Counted from the first letter of the stretch, positions 1 through 8,986 are shown. The stretch is DNA of 64,000 bases from HGM11416 sp034104345 (GCA_034104345.1 JAXEDY010000015.1:1-64000), one strand, 5' to 3'. The notes: generated by a model from the letters alone, not told the origin. Made by a program: numbers and translations.

Positions 1-2
1 CT

Positions 3-314
3 GCTGTTGCCGGCTATACTGTAACTACTGTTGTAGAAGGCACCTGCACCAACAAAGGCACCTATAAGTTAGCTCTCACCAAAGCTGCTTACAAAGAAGC
101 TTTAAAAGCGGCTCTTATCGAAAAAGGTCACGATGCTAGCGAGGTTGCACACTTCGATCTCGATCATAAAGTTGAATTTGAAGTTTCGTTCAGCGCTGAC
201 CACAATACTACCGGTTCTACTATCGTTTGGGTAAACGACGGTTACAGATACACCGGTAGATACTGCAAAGTTTGCGGTAACGTTGTTATCGAAAGTGCCG
301 TAAAAATTGGCTAA
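3..314 (+). CDS. C-terminal part of a cysteine-motif surface protein (5' truncated by window edge)
   Basis: The reading frame is open from the first base and stops with TAA at 312-314, so only the last 103 residues are visible. The tail ends in YTGRYCKVCGNVVIESA, a CxxC pair in the same position as the ICANCHRFVITE tail of the lipoprotein at 1261-3105. An upstream VEGTCTNKG segment also resembles the VKQTCVSRG segment there. This suggests two tandem paralogues. The family probably forms repeated small zinc-ribbon-like modules outside the cell, but function is unknown. A strong terminator follows. Confidence 0.75.
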   Translation, partial: AVAGYTVTTVVEGTCTNKGTYKLALTKAAYKEALKAALIEKGHDASEVAHFDLDHKVEFEVSFSADHNTTGSTIVWVNDGYRYTGRYCKVCGNVVIESAVKIG

Positions 315-388
315 TCACAAAATCCACACTAAGGCGGCGCGCTTTTGGTAAGGCGCGCTGCTAAGTAAAAACCCTTAAAGCAAAAAAT

Positions 389-431
389 AACGCCTTTAAC
401 GATTGTCATTAGTTAAAGGCGTTGTTTTTTT
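389..431 (+). terminator. Rho-independent terminator after the truncated surface protein
   Basis: A 12-bp perfect stem, AACGCCTTTAAC with GTTAAAGGCGTT, encloses an 11-nt loop and is followed by a run of T. It lies 75 bp after the stop codon at 314. Confidence 0.9.
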
Positions 432-475
432 GTATAATTATATCCGATAGCAAGCCTTTTGAAGGCACCACCATT

Positions 476-559
476 CGGGGCGATTCCCTTAATAAGGGAA
501 AGTTCTGTACTGTCAAACAGAAGGCGACCCAGCCGGGGCGATTCCCTTAATAAGGGAAA
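476..559. repeat. 26-bp direct repeat, two copies (476-501 and 534-559)
   Basis: Both copies read CGGGGCGATTCCCTTAATAA followed by GGGAAA, and are identical over 26 bp at a 58-bp interval. Each holds the hairpin TTCCCTTAATAAGGGAA. This is intergenic repeat material without coding potential. Confidence 0.8.
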
Positions 560-1112
560 TGTCGGCAAAGCCGACAAAAGGATGGCCGCCGCGGCAGAGC
601 GGGCGTCAATCGCACAGACCGCAGACTGAAGGGGACATTTCGCTTGCGCTTGATTCTTCGGCTAACGCTCAGGATGACGGGTAGGGTATGTTAATAATTG
701 GCTCCCTTGTGTAAAGGGAGCTGTCAACGATAGTTGACTGAGGGATTGTTGCTTAATTTAAAATCAAACGTTTTTTACAATCCTCCCGTCTTGACTTCGC
801 TTTAGCTCGTCGATCCACCCTCCTTTACACAAGGAGGGCTTTTTTTTTGTCGCTATCTTTTTTCTTGATTGTTTTCTTTCGATTTTTATTCGCTGTCGCT
901 TATAAAAACCACTTTCCCCGAAGGGGACAGCGGGAACTGGTCATGTTGAACGGAGCCGCAAGGCGCAGTCGAAACGTCCAGCCGCAGCCGAAAAAAAAGG
1001 CGTCCCCTTCGGAGAAAGCTTACTTCGTTTATCTTGCGCGTGATTCTTTTGCTAACGAAAAAGGCTTTTTAAAAATATTTTATTTTTTTATTAAACTTAT
1101 TTAAGAGAAATA
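560..1112. other. Repeat-rich intergenic region, no gene supported
   Basis: Outside the palindromic element at 700-840 this stretch holds degenerate short repeats. A 24-bp segment at 644-667 (TTGCGCTTGATTCTTCGGCT...) recurs at 1034-1057 with three mismatches. An open frame of 85 codons at 847-1104 runs through this repeat mosaic; it has no ribosome-binding site, no recognisable domain and a composition unlike its neighbours, so it is not called. Confidence 0.6.
700..840. repeat. MITE-like palindromic element
   Basis: The 141-bp element has imperfect terminal inverted repeats. The left end reads GGCTCCCTTGTGTAAAGGGA; the right end, read on the other strand, is AGCCCTCCTTGTGTAAAGGA. Thirteen bases, CCTTGTGTAAAGG, are identical, and each end is itself a hairpin. 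A second pair, GAGGGATTGT at 740-749 and its near complement at 777-786, lies further in. No transposase is encoded. A fragment sharing 22 bp perfectly (733-754) lies at 52689-52710, so the family is dispersed. I recall similar sequences from gut Clostridia. Confidence 0.7.
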
Positions 1113-1141
1113 TTGACAAAACTTTTTTTTTATATTACAAT
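1113..1141 (+). promoter_or_regulatory. Sigma-A-type promoter for the cysteine-rich lipoprotein
   Basis: TTGACA at 1113-1118 and TACAAT at 1136-1141 are separated by exactly 17 bp. The predicted start near 1148 leaves a leader of about 110 nt before the ATG at 1261. Confidence 0.8.
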
Positions 1142-1260
1142 ATAACCATATAATACTTTGGGTTAGTGTATGCTCTTAAATAAGCGAGGTGAATTTTAAA
1201 ATTTGCTGCCGCATATTATTTAAGTAGAAAACGATTAACTTGTCCTGTAACGGAGGTATC

Positions 1261-3105
1261 ATGAAAAAAAAGTTTAAACTTTTATTTGCCGCAATTTTAG
1301 CGGTGGTTGCCGTTTTATCTGTTTGTGCCTTTTCGGCTTGCGGCGAAATTAAAGTTCATGAATGCGTTTTTGAAGAAATTGTCGAAAGTCAGTTTTTAAA
1401 AACTCCTGCAACTTGTACACAAATGGCGGTTTATTATAAATCGTGCGAATGCGGTGAAAGGTCGAACGAAACGTTTGAATATGGCGATACCCTTGCTCAC
1501 ACTTACAACTGGTATCCCGTTATCGAAGACGTTGAAATTTGCAAGGGGCATAAATTCGTTAAGATATGCTCGGTTTGCCAAGAACAGCCATCCGGCGGTG
1601 AAGGCGTAGCCTACAAATACGAACTCGCTCATTCAGATAAGTGGACTGTTGAAAGCAAACCTACTTTAACCGAAACCGGTTTGCTCGCAGGCATTTGCTC
1701 CGACTGCGCAAAAGAAGCCGAATACGTTCTTCCCAAACTCAATAAAGATTCTTATTCTTATTCCGAAACTGAACAAGATTGCAAAGAACTTGTTGCGGGA
1801 GAAGGAATCTATTCGATCGTAGTCGACGGGCAGTCGTTTGAATTTAAAGTGACGCTTCCCATTTATCATATTTTGAACGGCAAAAAGATTTATAATGACG
1901 GCACTATTAAATCGATAAACGATTATACCGGAATCGAAGTGTACGACGGTGCGGCTATTACTTGTGCCGAAGAAGGTACGCGCGGTTTTTACACTTGCGA
2001 CGAATGTGGTAAACACTACGATATTTACGTAAGAAAAGATCACGTAAGACCTGCCGACGAAAAAGAAATCACCGTTGAGTTTGATTCGTGTAACGATAAG
2101 CAAAAGTATTATTACGATTGCCCGAATTGCAACGACGACGTAACCAAGGTTAAAGAAATTCTTCCCGCAACCGGTCATAAATTCGAATATACTCTCGAAG
2201 TTGACGATGCCGAAGCGCATACCTGGAAAGTTATAGGTGTTTGCAAAAACAAAGTTAACGGAATAGAATGCGGCGAACACGACGATGTTTCTGCAATCCC
2301 AGACAGCCTTGTAGGCGTTAAAGAAGTAGCGACCTGCACAAAAGGTGCCGTTCGTTCTTACGAATATAAAGGCGTTGAATGTACCTTTAACGAAACCGAA
2401 ACTCTTAATCACAGATACGTAGACGCAGAATCGAATATCGACGTCCGCCTTAAACTTTCGGAAACCGGATTTGTTTATGATGCGACAAAATACCCCAATC
2501 TCTCGATTTTAGGAACGCCTAAGCACGATAAATGCTCTGAACTCGGCAACGAGGCGTTGTTTACTTGCGCCGATTGCGGCAAGCATTACACAGTTTTAAT
2601 CAAATACCCGCACACTAAACCCGCCAACGTCGAACATCACGCCGCAACCTGCACCGAAGACGAATCTACCGTTTACGTTTGCACCGTCTGCAACGAAGAG
2701 GTTCACGAAAAAGGCGAATCGAAACTCGGTCATATTGCAAAAATCGAAGTAATAAGCGAACCCACGCTTGAAAGCGCAGGCTCGGCGAGAATTACTTGCG
2801 AACGTTGCGATCTCGACGAAACGATAGATCTTCCCGCACTTAACAAAACCGATTACAATTGCAAAACGATTGTTAAACAAACTTGCGTAAGTCGCGGTCA
2901 GGATAAATATACGTATAAATACACCGGCGATTTAGCAAACGCAGGCTTGCCCGAATTGGCATTTACCGTAGTTACCGACAGCATGTCCGTCCACGTTAAC
3001 GAAGACGAGCCCGAAACCATAGAGGTTCTTATCAAGGGCATAAAATACAGAGGCTTTATCTGCGCTAACTGCCATAGATTCGTTATAACCGAAACTTTGG
3101 GTTAA
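1261..3105 (+). CDS. Cysteine-rich repeat lipoprotein with many CxxC modules
   Basis: The protein has 614 residues from ATG 1261, which has GGAGG four bases upstream. An in-frame TTG at 1240 is less likely. The first 27 residues form a lipoprotein signal with the lipobox region AFSAC, so the product should be anchored outside the membrane. The body is a series of modules of about 60-90 residues carrying CxxC or CxC pairs (for example YTCDECGKHY, YDCPNCNDD, FTCADCGKHY, YVCTVCNEE, ITCERCDLD, FICANCHRF), usually preceded by a His-containing turn. Single zinc-ribbon-like knuckles are the likely fold. The module order repeats: EPTLESAGSARITC near residue 507 parallels KPTLTETGLLAGIC near residue 135. 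No enzymatic motif is visible. The 3-314 product is a probable paralogue. The role is unknown; a surface adhesin or metal-loaded structural protein is possible. Confidence 0.8.
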   Translation: MKKKFKLLFAAILAVVAVLSVCAFSACGEIKVHECVFEEIVESQFLKTPATCTQMAVYYKSCECGERSNETFEYGDTLAHTYNWYPVIEDVEICKGHKFVKICSVCQEQPSGGEGVAYKYELAHSDKWTVESKPTLTETGLLAGICSDCAKEAEYVLPKLNKDSYSYSETEQDCKELVAGEGIYSIVVDGQSFEFKVTLPIYHILNGKKIYNDGTIKSINDYTGIEVYDGAAITCAEEGTRGFYTCDECGKHYDIYVRKDHVRPADEKEITVEFDSCNDKQKYYYDCPNCNDDVTKVKEILPATGHKFEYTLEVDDAEAHTWKVIGVCKNKVNGIECGEHDDVSAIPDSLVGVKEVATCTKGAVRSYEYKGVECTFNETETLNHRYVDAESNIDVRLKLSETGFVYDATKYPNLSILGTPKHDKCSELGNEALFTCADCGKHYTVLIKYPHTKPANVEHHAATCTEDESTVYVCTVCNEEVHEKGESKLGHIAKIEVISEPTLESAGSARITCERCDLDETIDLPALNKTDYNCKTIVKQTCVSRGQDKYTYKYTGDLANAGLPELAFTVVTDSMSVHVNEDEPETIEVLIKGIKYRGFICANCHRFVITETLG

Positions 3106-3123
3106 ACGTTAAAACGATAATAA

Positions 3124-3156
3124 AAACCTTTCGGATAAATTCCGAAAGGTTTTTTT
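3124..3156 (+). terminator. Rho-independent terminator after the cysteine-rich lipoprotein
   Basis: A stem of AAACCTTTCGGA and TCCGAAAGGTTT around a short AT loop is followed by T residues, 18 bp after the stop at 3105. Confidence 0.9.
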
Positions 3157-3181
3157 ATAAAACGCTTTGCCGCGTTAAAAC

Positions 3182-3229
3182 AAAAAAATGCCGATCGCTT
3201 TTTGGATTTTATAAAAAGCAATCGGCATT
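3182..3229 (-). terminator. Rho-independent terminator of the SRP RNA gene
   Basis: On the minus strand the arms AATGCCGATTGCTTTTT and AAAAAGCGATCGGCATT form a 17-bp stem with one mismatch, followed by T6 (plus-strand A run at 3182-3188). It lies just downstream of the SRP RNA 3' end. Confidence 0.85.
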
Positions 3230-3244
3230 CAGTTTCAAAAAAAA

Positions 3245-3510
3245 CTGTACGTTCCGCTTTGACGCAACACACCGACGCGGTAAAACGGCAGGTGGCTACT
3301 GCAAAGTTTCCTTATGGCACACGAGCGACACCGCTTAGTGCTGCTATATCCCTATCCTGACACGGTTCACGGCTGCCCGTTGCATAAGACCTTGCGATCA
3401 ACGCTCCTTATCGCCTTCAGACCATCCATGCGTTACGCCGAGGCGGACTTTTCGACCTTGCTATAGCGGATTGCAAGTTAAGGGCACCGCTAACTCCCCG
3501 TCTAGTACAG
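3245..3510 (-). ncRNA. ffs: Signal recognition particle RNA, large Gram-positive type
   Basis: Read on the minus strand, the 5' part carries GTACTAGACGGGGAGTTAGC and then CGGTGCCC and CAATCCGCTATAGC, the familiar Alu-domain start of Clostridia and Bacillus SRP RNA. The Ffh-binding domain IV is clear around 3310-3370: CAGG, a GGGA tetraloop closed by ATA/TAT, AGCAGC, then GTGTGCC. The 5' CTGTAC and 3' GTACAG pair at the ends, giving about 266 nt, which fits the large bacterial form. A possible -10 (TATAAA, 3520-3525) lies upstream, but the -35 is weak. The gene is divergent from the ileS T-box leader. Confidence 0.92.
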
Positions 3511-3627
3511 CGTTATTATTTTATAACAAAATTAAAAACAAAGCAAGCAAAAACGCCGCGTTTTAGATAAAAAGCGCGCGCCAAAATAAACCAAAACAAA
3601 CAATAACGCGAAAAACAGCGAAAACGC

Positions 3628-3656
3628 TTTACATTTTTTTGCTTATTTGTTAAAAT
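3628..3656 (+). promoter_or_regulatory. Promoter of the ileS T-box leader
   Basis: TTTACA at 3628-3633 and TAAAAT at 3651-3656 are separated by 17 bp. Transcription would begin near 3664 and give a leader of about 430 nt before ileS. Confidence 0.7.
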
Positions 3657-3663
3657 AATAGCA

Positions 3664-4066
3664 TATAAAAACATAGATGCGTGTTCACGGTTTGTTTTAG
3701 CCTTTGCTATATGCCAAGTCGAAAACATCCGTGCATAGCGGAAACAAGTCGCGCGGGCAGCGTTTAAAAAGCGAGTTCGGGGCGGTGTAAGCCGAACTAA
3801 ACGTCCGTAGCGGTATCCTTCCGCAGCACGCCTTGCAAAAGCGTGGCTTTGCGGCACGGCGATTTTTTTAATTGCTTTGTCGGGGCGGGCGAAATAGCGG
3901 GGCGCGTATCGCCGCGAAAAGGCGTTTTAAGTGCGATCGTTCGCGCGGGTTTTGCTTGCCCTAATTTTTTATCGGCATAAAGTTAAAAAACCGCGGCGTA
4001 AGCGGTCGAATCAAAGTGGTAACGCGGAACTTCCGTCTTTGAATAAAAGGCGGGGGTGTTTTTTTT
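3664..4066 (+). promoter_or_regulatory. T-box leader controlling ileS
   Basis: The T-box sequence AAGTGGTAACGCGG is at 4014-4027, followed by a terminator of CCGTCTTT paired with AAAGGCGG (4033-4052) and eight T residues at 4059-4066. The Stem I distal motif GGTGTAAGCC is at 3784-3793. An ATC triplet at 3815-3817, on the 3' side of Stem I, is a candidate isoleucine specifier, but I have not folded the leader to prove it. In this family uncharged tRNA-Ile pairs with specifier and T-box and prevents termination, so ileS is transcribed when isoleucine charging is low. Confidence 0.88.
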
Positions 4067-4096
4067 GAAATAAACGATATTAAAAAGGAAGACGAT

Positions 4097-7000
4097 ATGT
4101 ATAAAAAAGTTGACAATTCGCTTAATTTTTTAGACCGTGAAAAAGAAGTTTTGAAGTTCTGGAACGATGAAAAAATCTTTGAAAAAAGTATGGATAAGCG
4201 CAAAGACGGCGAAGAATTCTGTTTTTACGACGGGCCGCCCACCGCTAACGGCAAACCGCATATCGGGCACGTTTTAACGCGCGTAATGAAGGATATTATT
4301 CCGCGCTATAAAACGATGAAAGGCATGCACGTCGCGCGCAAGGCCGGCTGGGATACTCACGGTTTGCCCGTAGAACTCGAAATCGAAAAGAAATTAGGGC
4401 TCGACGGCAAGCAGGATATCGAAAAATACGGCATCGAACCCTTTATAAAACAGTGCAAAGAAAGCGTTTGGAAATACGTTAACGAATGGCGCCAAATGTC
4501 TGACCGCATAGGTTATTGGGTCGATATGGATCATCCCTACGTTACCTACGACGATAATTACATCGAATCGGAATGGTGGGCGCTTAAAAAAATATGGGAA
4601 AAAGGGCTGTTATACAAGGGCTATAAAATAGTGCCTTATTGCCCGCGTTGCGGCACCGCGCTTTCGTCGCACGAAGTGGCGCAAGGCTATAAAGAAGTTA
4701 AAGAAAAATCGATTTTCGTCAAGTTCAAAGTAAAGGGCGAAAACAAGTATTTTCTTGCCTGGACAACCACGCCGTGGACTCTTCCTTCGAACGTGGCGCT
4801 GTGCATGAACGCAAACGAAAATTACAGCGAAATTATCGCCGAAGACGGCATGCACTACGTTTTGGCGCAGGCGCTTTGCGATAAACTTTTTGAAAATTAT
4901 ACGACCGTTTCGGTTAAAACGGGCAAAGAATACGAATTTACCGAATACGAGCCGATGTTCGATTACGCGCTCGGTTCGTTCAAAGAAAAGGCATATTACG
5001 TTACCAACGCCGATTACGTTACTTTAACCGACGGCACGGGCATCGTTCACATTGCGCCCGCGTTCGGCGAAGACGACAGCCTCGTCGGCAAAAAATACGG
5101 TTTGCCTTTCGTGCAGATGGTCGATACCCGCGGCAGATTTGTAGAAGCCGCGCGCGACTATGCCGGCATATTCTGCAAAGACGCCGACAAACAGATTATC
5201 GCCGATTTAAAGGCGCGCGGCGTTTTGTTCAAGGAAATGCTTTACGAACACAGTTATCCGTTCTGCTGGCGTTGCAACACTCCGCTTTTATATTACGCCC
5301 GCAGCAGTTGGTTTATAAAAACCACCGCCGTAAAAGACGAACTTTTAAAGGCGAACGCTTCGGTCAACTGGATTCCGCCCACGATCGGCACCGGTCGTAT
5401 GGGCAATTTCTTAGAAAACGTTATCGACTGGGGGATTTCGCGCGAAAGATATTGGGGCACGCCGCTTCCCGTTTGGGTTTGCAAAGACTGCGGCAAGGTT
5501 CACGTTATCGGCTCGCGCAAAGAATTGCAGGATTTAAGCGGCGTTTCGGGCGTCGAACTGCACCGTCCTTATATCGACGCGGTTACCTTTAAGTGCGATA
5601 AATGCGGCGGCGAAATGCACCGCGTTAAAGACGTTATCGACTGCTGGTTCGATTCGGGTTCGATGCCGTTCGCGCAACTTCACTATCCGTTCGAAAACAA
5701 AGACATTTTCGAAAAGCGTTTTCCTGCCGATTTCATAAGCGAAGCGGTTGACCAAACGCGCGGTTGGTTTTATACGTTGCTTGCCGTTTCGGTGCTTATG
5801 TTCGATAAAGCGCCCTTTAAAAACTGCATAGTTTTAGGGCATGTAAACGATAAAAACGGCATAAAAATGAGCAAGCACATCGGCAACGTCGTCGATCCGT
5901 GGAGCGTTTTAGACAAACAGGGTGCCGACGCCGTCCGTTGGTATTTCTACACTTCGTCGGCTCCATGGCTTCCGTCGAGATTTTACGACGAAGCGGTAAG
6001 CGAAGGTCAACGCCGCTTTATGGGCACGCTTTGGAACACCTACGCGTTCTTCGTGCTTTACGCCGAAATCGATAAATACGATCCTTCGAAATATAAACTT
6101 GAAAACTGCAAGTTAAGCCTTATGGATAAGTGGGTTTTGTCTAAACTCAACACGCTTATAAAGCAGGTAGACGACGGGCTTAACGGTTATCAGATATTCG
6201 AAACCGCGCGCGCTATCGAAGCCTACGTCGACGAACTTTCGAATTGGTACGTCCGCCGCGGTCGCGAAAGATATTGGGGCAAGGATATGAGCGACGATAA
6301 AATCGCCGCTTATACCACGCTGTGGACGGTGCTCGTAACATTATCGAAGTTGCTTGCGCCTTACACTCCGTTTATGGCCGAAAGCATTTATCGCAATCTT
6401 GTTCCAGAATTTTTTAAAGACGCACCCGAATCCGTTCATCTTTGCGACTTCCCCGTTTGCGACCAAAAAATGGTGGATAAAGATCTCGAAGACGGAATGG
6501 AAGACGTTTTAAAAATCGTATTGCTCGGCAGAAGCGCGAGAAATTCGGCTAACGTTAAAAACCGCCAGCCGCTTAACAAACTTTACGTTGCCTGCGACCG
6601 CGCCGTTAAACTAACCGAAGGGCTTTACGAAATCGCGCGCGACGAACTTAACGTTAAACAGGTCGAAATTTTGCACGATGCTTCGCGTTTCGTAACCTAT
6701 AAATTAAAGCCGCAACTTAAAACGTTAGGGCCTAAATACGGCAAAAAATTGGGTGAAATCCGCGCGTTTTTAGATAATTGCAATGCCGCCGAAATAGTTT
6801 CGACGGTGAAAGCGGGTGGCGTTTATAAGGCGAATATCGGTGGCGAAGAAATAGATTTTGCGCTCGACGACCTTTTGATTTCGAGCGAAAGCGCCGAAGG
6901 TTTTGTTTCGGCAAGCGAAAACGGTCTGACGGTCGTGCTCGACGTTCATATCACCGAGGAACTTCTGCTCGAAGGCGTTATGCGCGAACTCGTTTCGAAA

Positions 7001-7228
7001 ATTCAGACGATGCGCAAAGAAGCGGGCTTCGAAGTTACCGACAGAATTACTTTGCGTTACACCGCCGAAGGCAATGCTTTAAAAGTTTTAACCGAAAAGG
7101 CAAACGATCTTAAAACCGCCGTTCTTGCCGAAAACGTTATTTCGGGCGGCGACTTAAACGCGGGTTATAAAAAAGAATTCGATATAAACGGCGAAAAAGT
7201 TGCTTTATCGGTTGAAAAAATCGGCTAA
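4097..7228 (+). CDS. ileS: Isoleucyl-tRNA synthetase
   Basis: The 1043-residue cytoplasmic class I synthetase attaches isoleucine to tRNA-Ile. The HIGH motif is in GKPHIGHVL (about residue 55), and KMSKH, a variant of KMSKS, is in KNGIKMSKHIGNVVDPW near residue 595. GWDTHGLPVE and the SRERYWGTPLP block are typical of IleS. The CP1 editing domain lies between about residues 185 and 390 (WTTTPWTLPSN). CxxC pairs CPRCG and CDKCGG are visible; the C-terminal third is the anticodon-binding region. The HTHG-type core and length suggest the eukaryote-like IleS clade, which includes naturally mupirocin-resistant forms; this is inference. RBS AAGGAAGA precedes ATG 4097. Expression is controlled by the T-box just upstream, and the methyltransferase gene follows 24 bp downstream. 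Confidence 0.97.
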   Translation: MYKKVDNSLNFLDREKEVLKFWNDEKIFEKSMDKRKDGEEFCFYDGPPTANGKPHIGHVLTRVMKDIIPRYKTMKGMHVARKAGWDTHGLPVELEIEKKLGLDGKQDIEKYGIEPFIKQCKESVWKYVNEWRQMSDRIGYWVDMDHPYVTYDDNYIESEWWALKKIWEKGLLYKGYKIVPYCPRCGTALSSHEVAQGYKEVKEKSIFVKFKVKGENKYFLAWTTTPWTLPSNVALCMNANENYSEIIAEDGMHYVLAQALCDKLFENYTTVSVKTGKEYEFTEYEPMFDYALGSFKEKAYYVTNADYVTLTDGTGIVHIAPAFGEDDSLVGKKYGLPFVQMVDTRGRFVEAARDYAGIFCKDADKQIIADLKARGVLFKEMLYEHSYPFCWRCNTPLLYYARSSWFIKTTAVKDELLKANASVNWIPPTIGTGRMGNFLENVIDWGISRERYWGTPLPVWVCKDCGKVHVIGSRKELQDLSGVSGVELHRPYIDAVTFKCDKCGGEMHRVKDVIDCWFDSGSMPFAQLHYPFENKDIFEKRFPADFISEAVDQTRGWFYTLLAVSVLMFDKAPFKNCIVLGHVNDKNGIKMSKHIGNVVDPWSVLDKQGADAVRWYFYTSSAPWLPSRFYDEAVSEGQRRFMGTLWNTYAFFVLYAEIDKYDPSKYKLENCKLSLMDKWVLSKLNTLIKQVDDGLNGYQIFETARAIEAYVDELSNWYVRRGRERYWGKDMSDDKIAAYTTLWTVLVTLSKLLAPYTPFMAESIYRNLVPEFFKDAPESVHLCDFPVCDQKMVDKDLEDGMEDVLKIVLLGRSARNSANVKNRQPLNKLYVACDRAVKLTEGLYEIARDELNVKQVEILHDASRFVTYKLKPQLKTLGPKYGKKLGEIRAFLDNCNAAEIVSTVKAGGVYKANIGGEEIDFALDDLLISSESAEGFVSASENGLTVVLDVHITEELLLEGVMRELVSKIQTMRKEAGFEVTDRITLRYTAEGNALKVLTEKANDLKTAVLAENVISGGDLNAGYKKEFDINGEKVALSVEKIG

Positions 7229-7252
7229 AAATCATAAATAAAATCATAAATT

Positions 7253-8113
7253 ATGAATTCAGCAAACAATTGGAAAGAATTTTCGGTAATCGCCACGGGC
7301 GACGGCTATAAACTCGAACGATGGGGCGGCGTTATTTTGCTTCGCCCGGATCCGCAGGTTATATGGCCCGCTTCGATCGATTTAGACGGTTATCAAGGCT
7401 TAAACGCCAAATATACGCGCAGTTCATCGGGCGGCGGCGCGTGGGAATATTATAAAAAAACTCCCGACGAGTGGAATATAAGTTACGGCGAATTGAAGTT
7501 TAAAATCAAGCCCATGGGCTTTAAGCACACCGGACTTTTCCCCGAGCAGGCCGCCAACTGGGATAAGATGGCTTCGCTTATTAAAAACGCGGGGCGCCCG
7601 ATAAGCGTGCTTAATCTGTTCGCCTATACGGGCGGCGCGACCGTTGCATGTTTAAAAGCGGGGGCGAGCGTGTGCCACGTCGACGCGAGCAAGGGCATGG
7701 TAGAACGCGCGGGCGAAAACGTGCGGTTATCGGGGCTTGAAAAAGCGCCCGTACGCTTTATAATCGACGATTGCAAAAAGTTCGTTCAGCGCGAAATAAA
7801 GCGCGGGCGGCGTTACGACGCGATTATTATGGACCCGCCGAGTTACGGCAGGGGACCTAACGGCGAAATGTGGAAAATCGAAAGCGAACTTTATTCGCTC
7901 GTAACCCTTTGTCGCGACGTTCTTTCGGATAATCCTCTTTTCTTTTTAGTAAACAGTTACACTACGGGGCTTCAGCCGCAGGTTTTAAACAACGTTTTAA
8001 GCCTTGCGCTTAAAGACGTAAGCGGCGAAATCGAAGCTTACGAAGTGGGGCTTCCTACCGAAGAAGGCATAATTTTGCCGTGCGGCGCAAGCGGTTTTTT
8101 TTGCAGACGATAA
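7253..8113 (+). CDS. Class I SAM-dependent RNA methyltransferase, RlmI-like
   Basis: The 286-residue protein has a Rossmann methyltransferase core. The SAM-binding motif I is NLFAYTGGATVACLKAG (about residues 118-134), the acidic motif II is CHVDASKGM, and the catalytic-type motif IV is MDPPSYGRG (near residue 195). This DPPS arrangement, with the preceding GLFPEQAANW, is characteristic of the RlmI/YccW family of 23S rRNA cytosine-C5 methyltransferases. The N-terminal PUA domain of full-length RlmI is absent, so the exact target is uncertain. No strong ribosome-binding site precedes ATG 7253; the gene begins 24 bp after ileS and may be translationally coupled. Confidence 0.85.
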   Translation: MNSANNWKEFSVIATGDGYKLERWGGVILLRPDPQVIWPASIDLDGYQGLNAKYTRSSSGGGAWEYYKKTPDEWNISYGELKFKIKPMGFKHTGLFPEQAANWDKMASLIKNAGRPISVLNLFAYTGGATVACLKAGASVCHVDASKGMVERAGENVRLSGLEKAPVRFIIDDCKKFVQREIKRGRRYDAIIMDPPSYGRGPNGEMWKIESELYSLVTLCRDVLSDNPLFFLVNSYTTGLQPQVLNNVLSLALKDVSGEIEAYEVGLPTEEGIILPCGASGFFCRR

Positions 8114-8154
8114 CGCTTTTTCGGCGTAAACTAAAATTTGCCGATTTACGAAGA

Positions 8155-8200
8155 TAAAAGTGCCGAAATATGCGATAATCGACCTATAGCCCAGTTTTTT
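8155..8200. repeat. GATAATCGACCTATAG palindromic element, copy 1
   Basis: AAAGTGCCG at 8157-8165 is followed by the core GATAATCGACCTATAG at 8174-8189 and then a T run. It lies between the methyltransferase and pseudouridine synthase genes. This is one of about a dozen related copies in the window; the right arm is degenerate here. Confidence 0.7.
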
Positions 8201-8272
8201 AAAAATTAGGCGCATTAAAACACGCGCTAAAAAGGCTTTTAGGCAAAGATAAAAGGAGAAAAAAGTTTTAAT

Positions 8273-8986
8273 ATGGTTAACATGACGGCTGACGATTTAA
8301 CGATTTTATATGAAGACAACCATGTAATAGTTGTGCTTAAACCGCAAAACGTTCCGTGCTGCGAAGATCATACAAAAGACATCGATCTTTTAAGTTTGGT
8401 TAAAGAATACATAAGAAAAAAATACGACAAAAAGGGCAACGTTTATATCGGACTTGTTCACCGTCTCGATAGGGTAACGGGCGGCGTTATGGTGTTTGCT
8501 AAAAGCACCAAAGCGGCGTCGCGTTTGTCCGAGCAGATGGCGAGCGGCGATTTTGAAAAGAAATATCTTGCCGTGCTTACAAAGCGCCCGCCCGAAGACA
8601 GAGCGATTTTAAGGCATTATTTAAAGAAAAATCCCGTAAACAATATGGTTTACGCCTGCCCGCCTACCGTCGAAGGCGCGAAGTTTTGCGAACTCGAATA
8701 TAACGTTTTGCAAGAAGAAAAAGGCTTAACGCTTGCAAAAGTCGTTCTTCACACGGGCAGAACGCACCAAATTCGCGTGCAGATGTCGGCGATAGGCTGT
8801 CCGCTTTACGGCGATATGCGTTACGGCGGCGAAAATGCTAAAAAAGGCAACATCGCGCTTTGGGCAACTTCGCTTTCGTTTTCGCACCCCGTTTCGAAAG
8901 AGCGTTTGGTTTTTAAAATCGAACCGCCGATCGACGGCGTTCCGTGGAAATTGTTCGATATTTCGCCGATCATCGAAACTTTTTAA
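8273..8986 (+). CDS. RluA-family pseudouridine synthase
   Basis: The 237-residue protein converts uridine to pseudouridine in rRNA or tRNA. The signature HRLDRVTGG near residue 64 holds the catalytic aspartate; NVPCCED replaces the usual N-terminal KPxGxxxH motif, and VVLHTGRTHQIRVQMS is the conserved C-terminal RluA block. There is no N-terminal S4 domain, so it belongs to the short RluA/TruC-like group and the target uridine cannot be told. AAAGGAG at 8252-8258 is rather far (14 bp) from ATG 8273; a second ATG at 8282 would shorten it by three residues. Confidence 0.9.
   Translation: MVNMTADDLTILYEDNHVIVVLKPQNVPCCEDHTKDIDLLSLVKEYIRKKYDKKGNVYIGLVHRLDRVTGGVMVFAKSTKAASRLSEQMASGDFEKKYLAVLTKRPPEDRAILRHYLKKNPVNNMVYACPPTVEGAKFCELEYNVLQEEKGLTLAKVVLHTGRTHQIRVQMSAIGCPLYGDMRYGGENAKKGNIALWATSLSFSHPVSKERLVFKIEPPIDGVPWKLFDISPIIETF

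Noticed and set aside
847..1104. 85-codon open frame between the two surface protein genes
   Set aside because: It runs through dispersed repeats, has no ribosome-binding site and no recognisable domain.
1666..2412. 248-codon minus-strand frame opposite the cysteine-rich lipoprotein
   Set aside because: A shadow of the real gene; its Phe/Val-rich composition is the complement of Glu/Asn/Lys codons.
3516..3857. 113-codon minus-strand frame
   Set aside because: It overlaps the T-box leader and its promoter; the region's structure is explained by RNA, and the translation is Arg/Phe-rich without domains.
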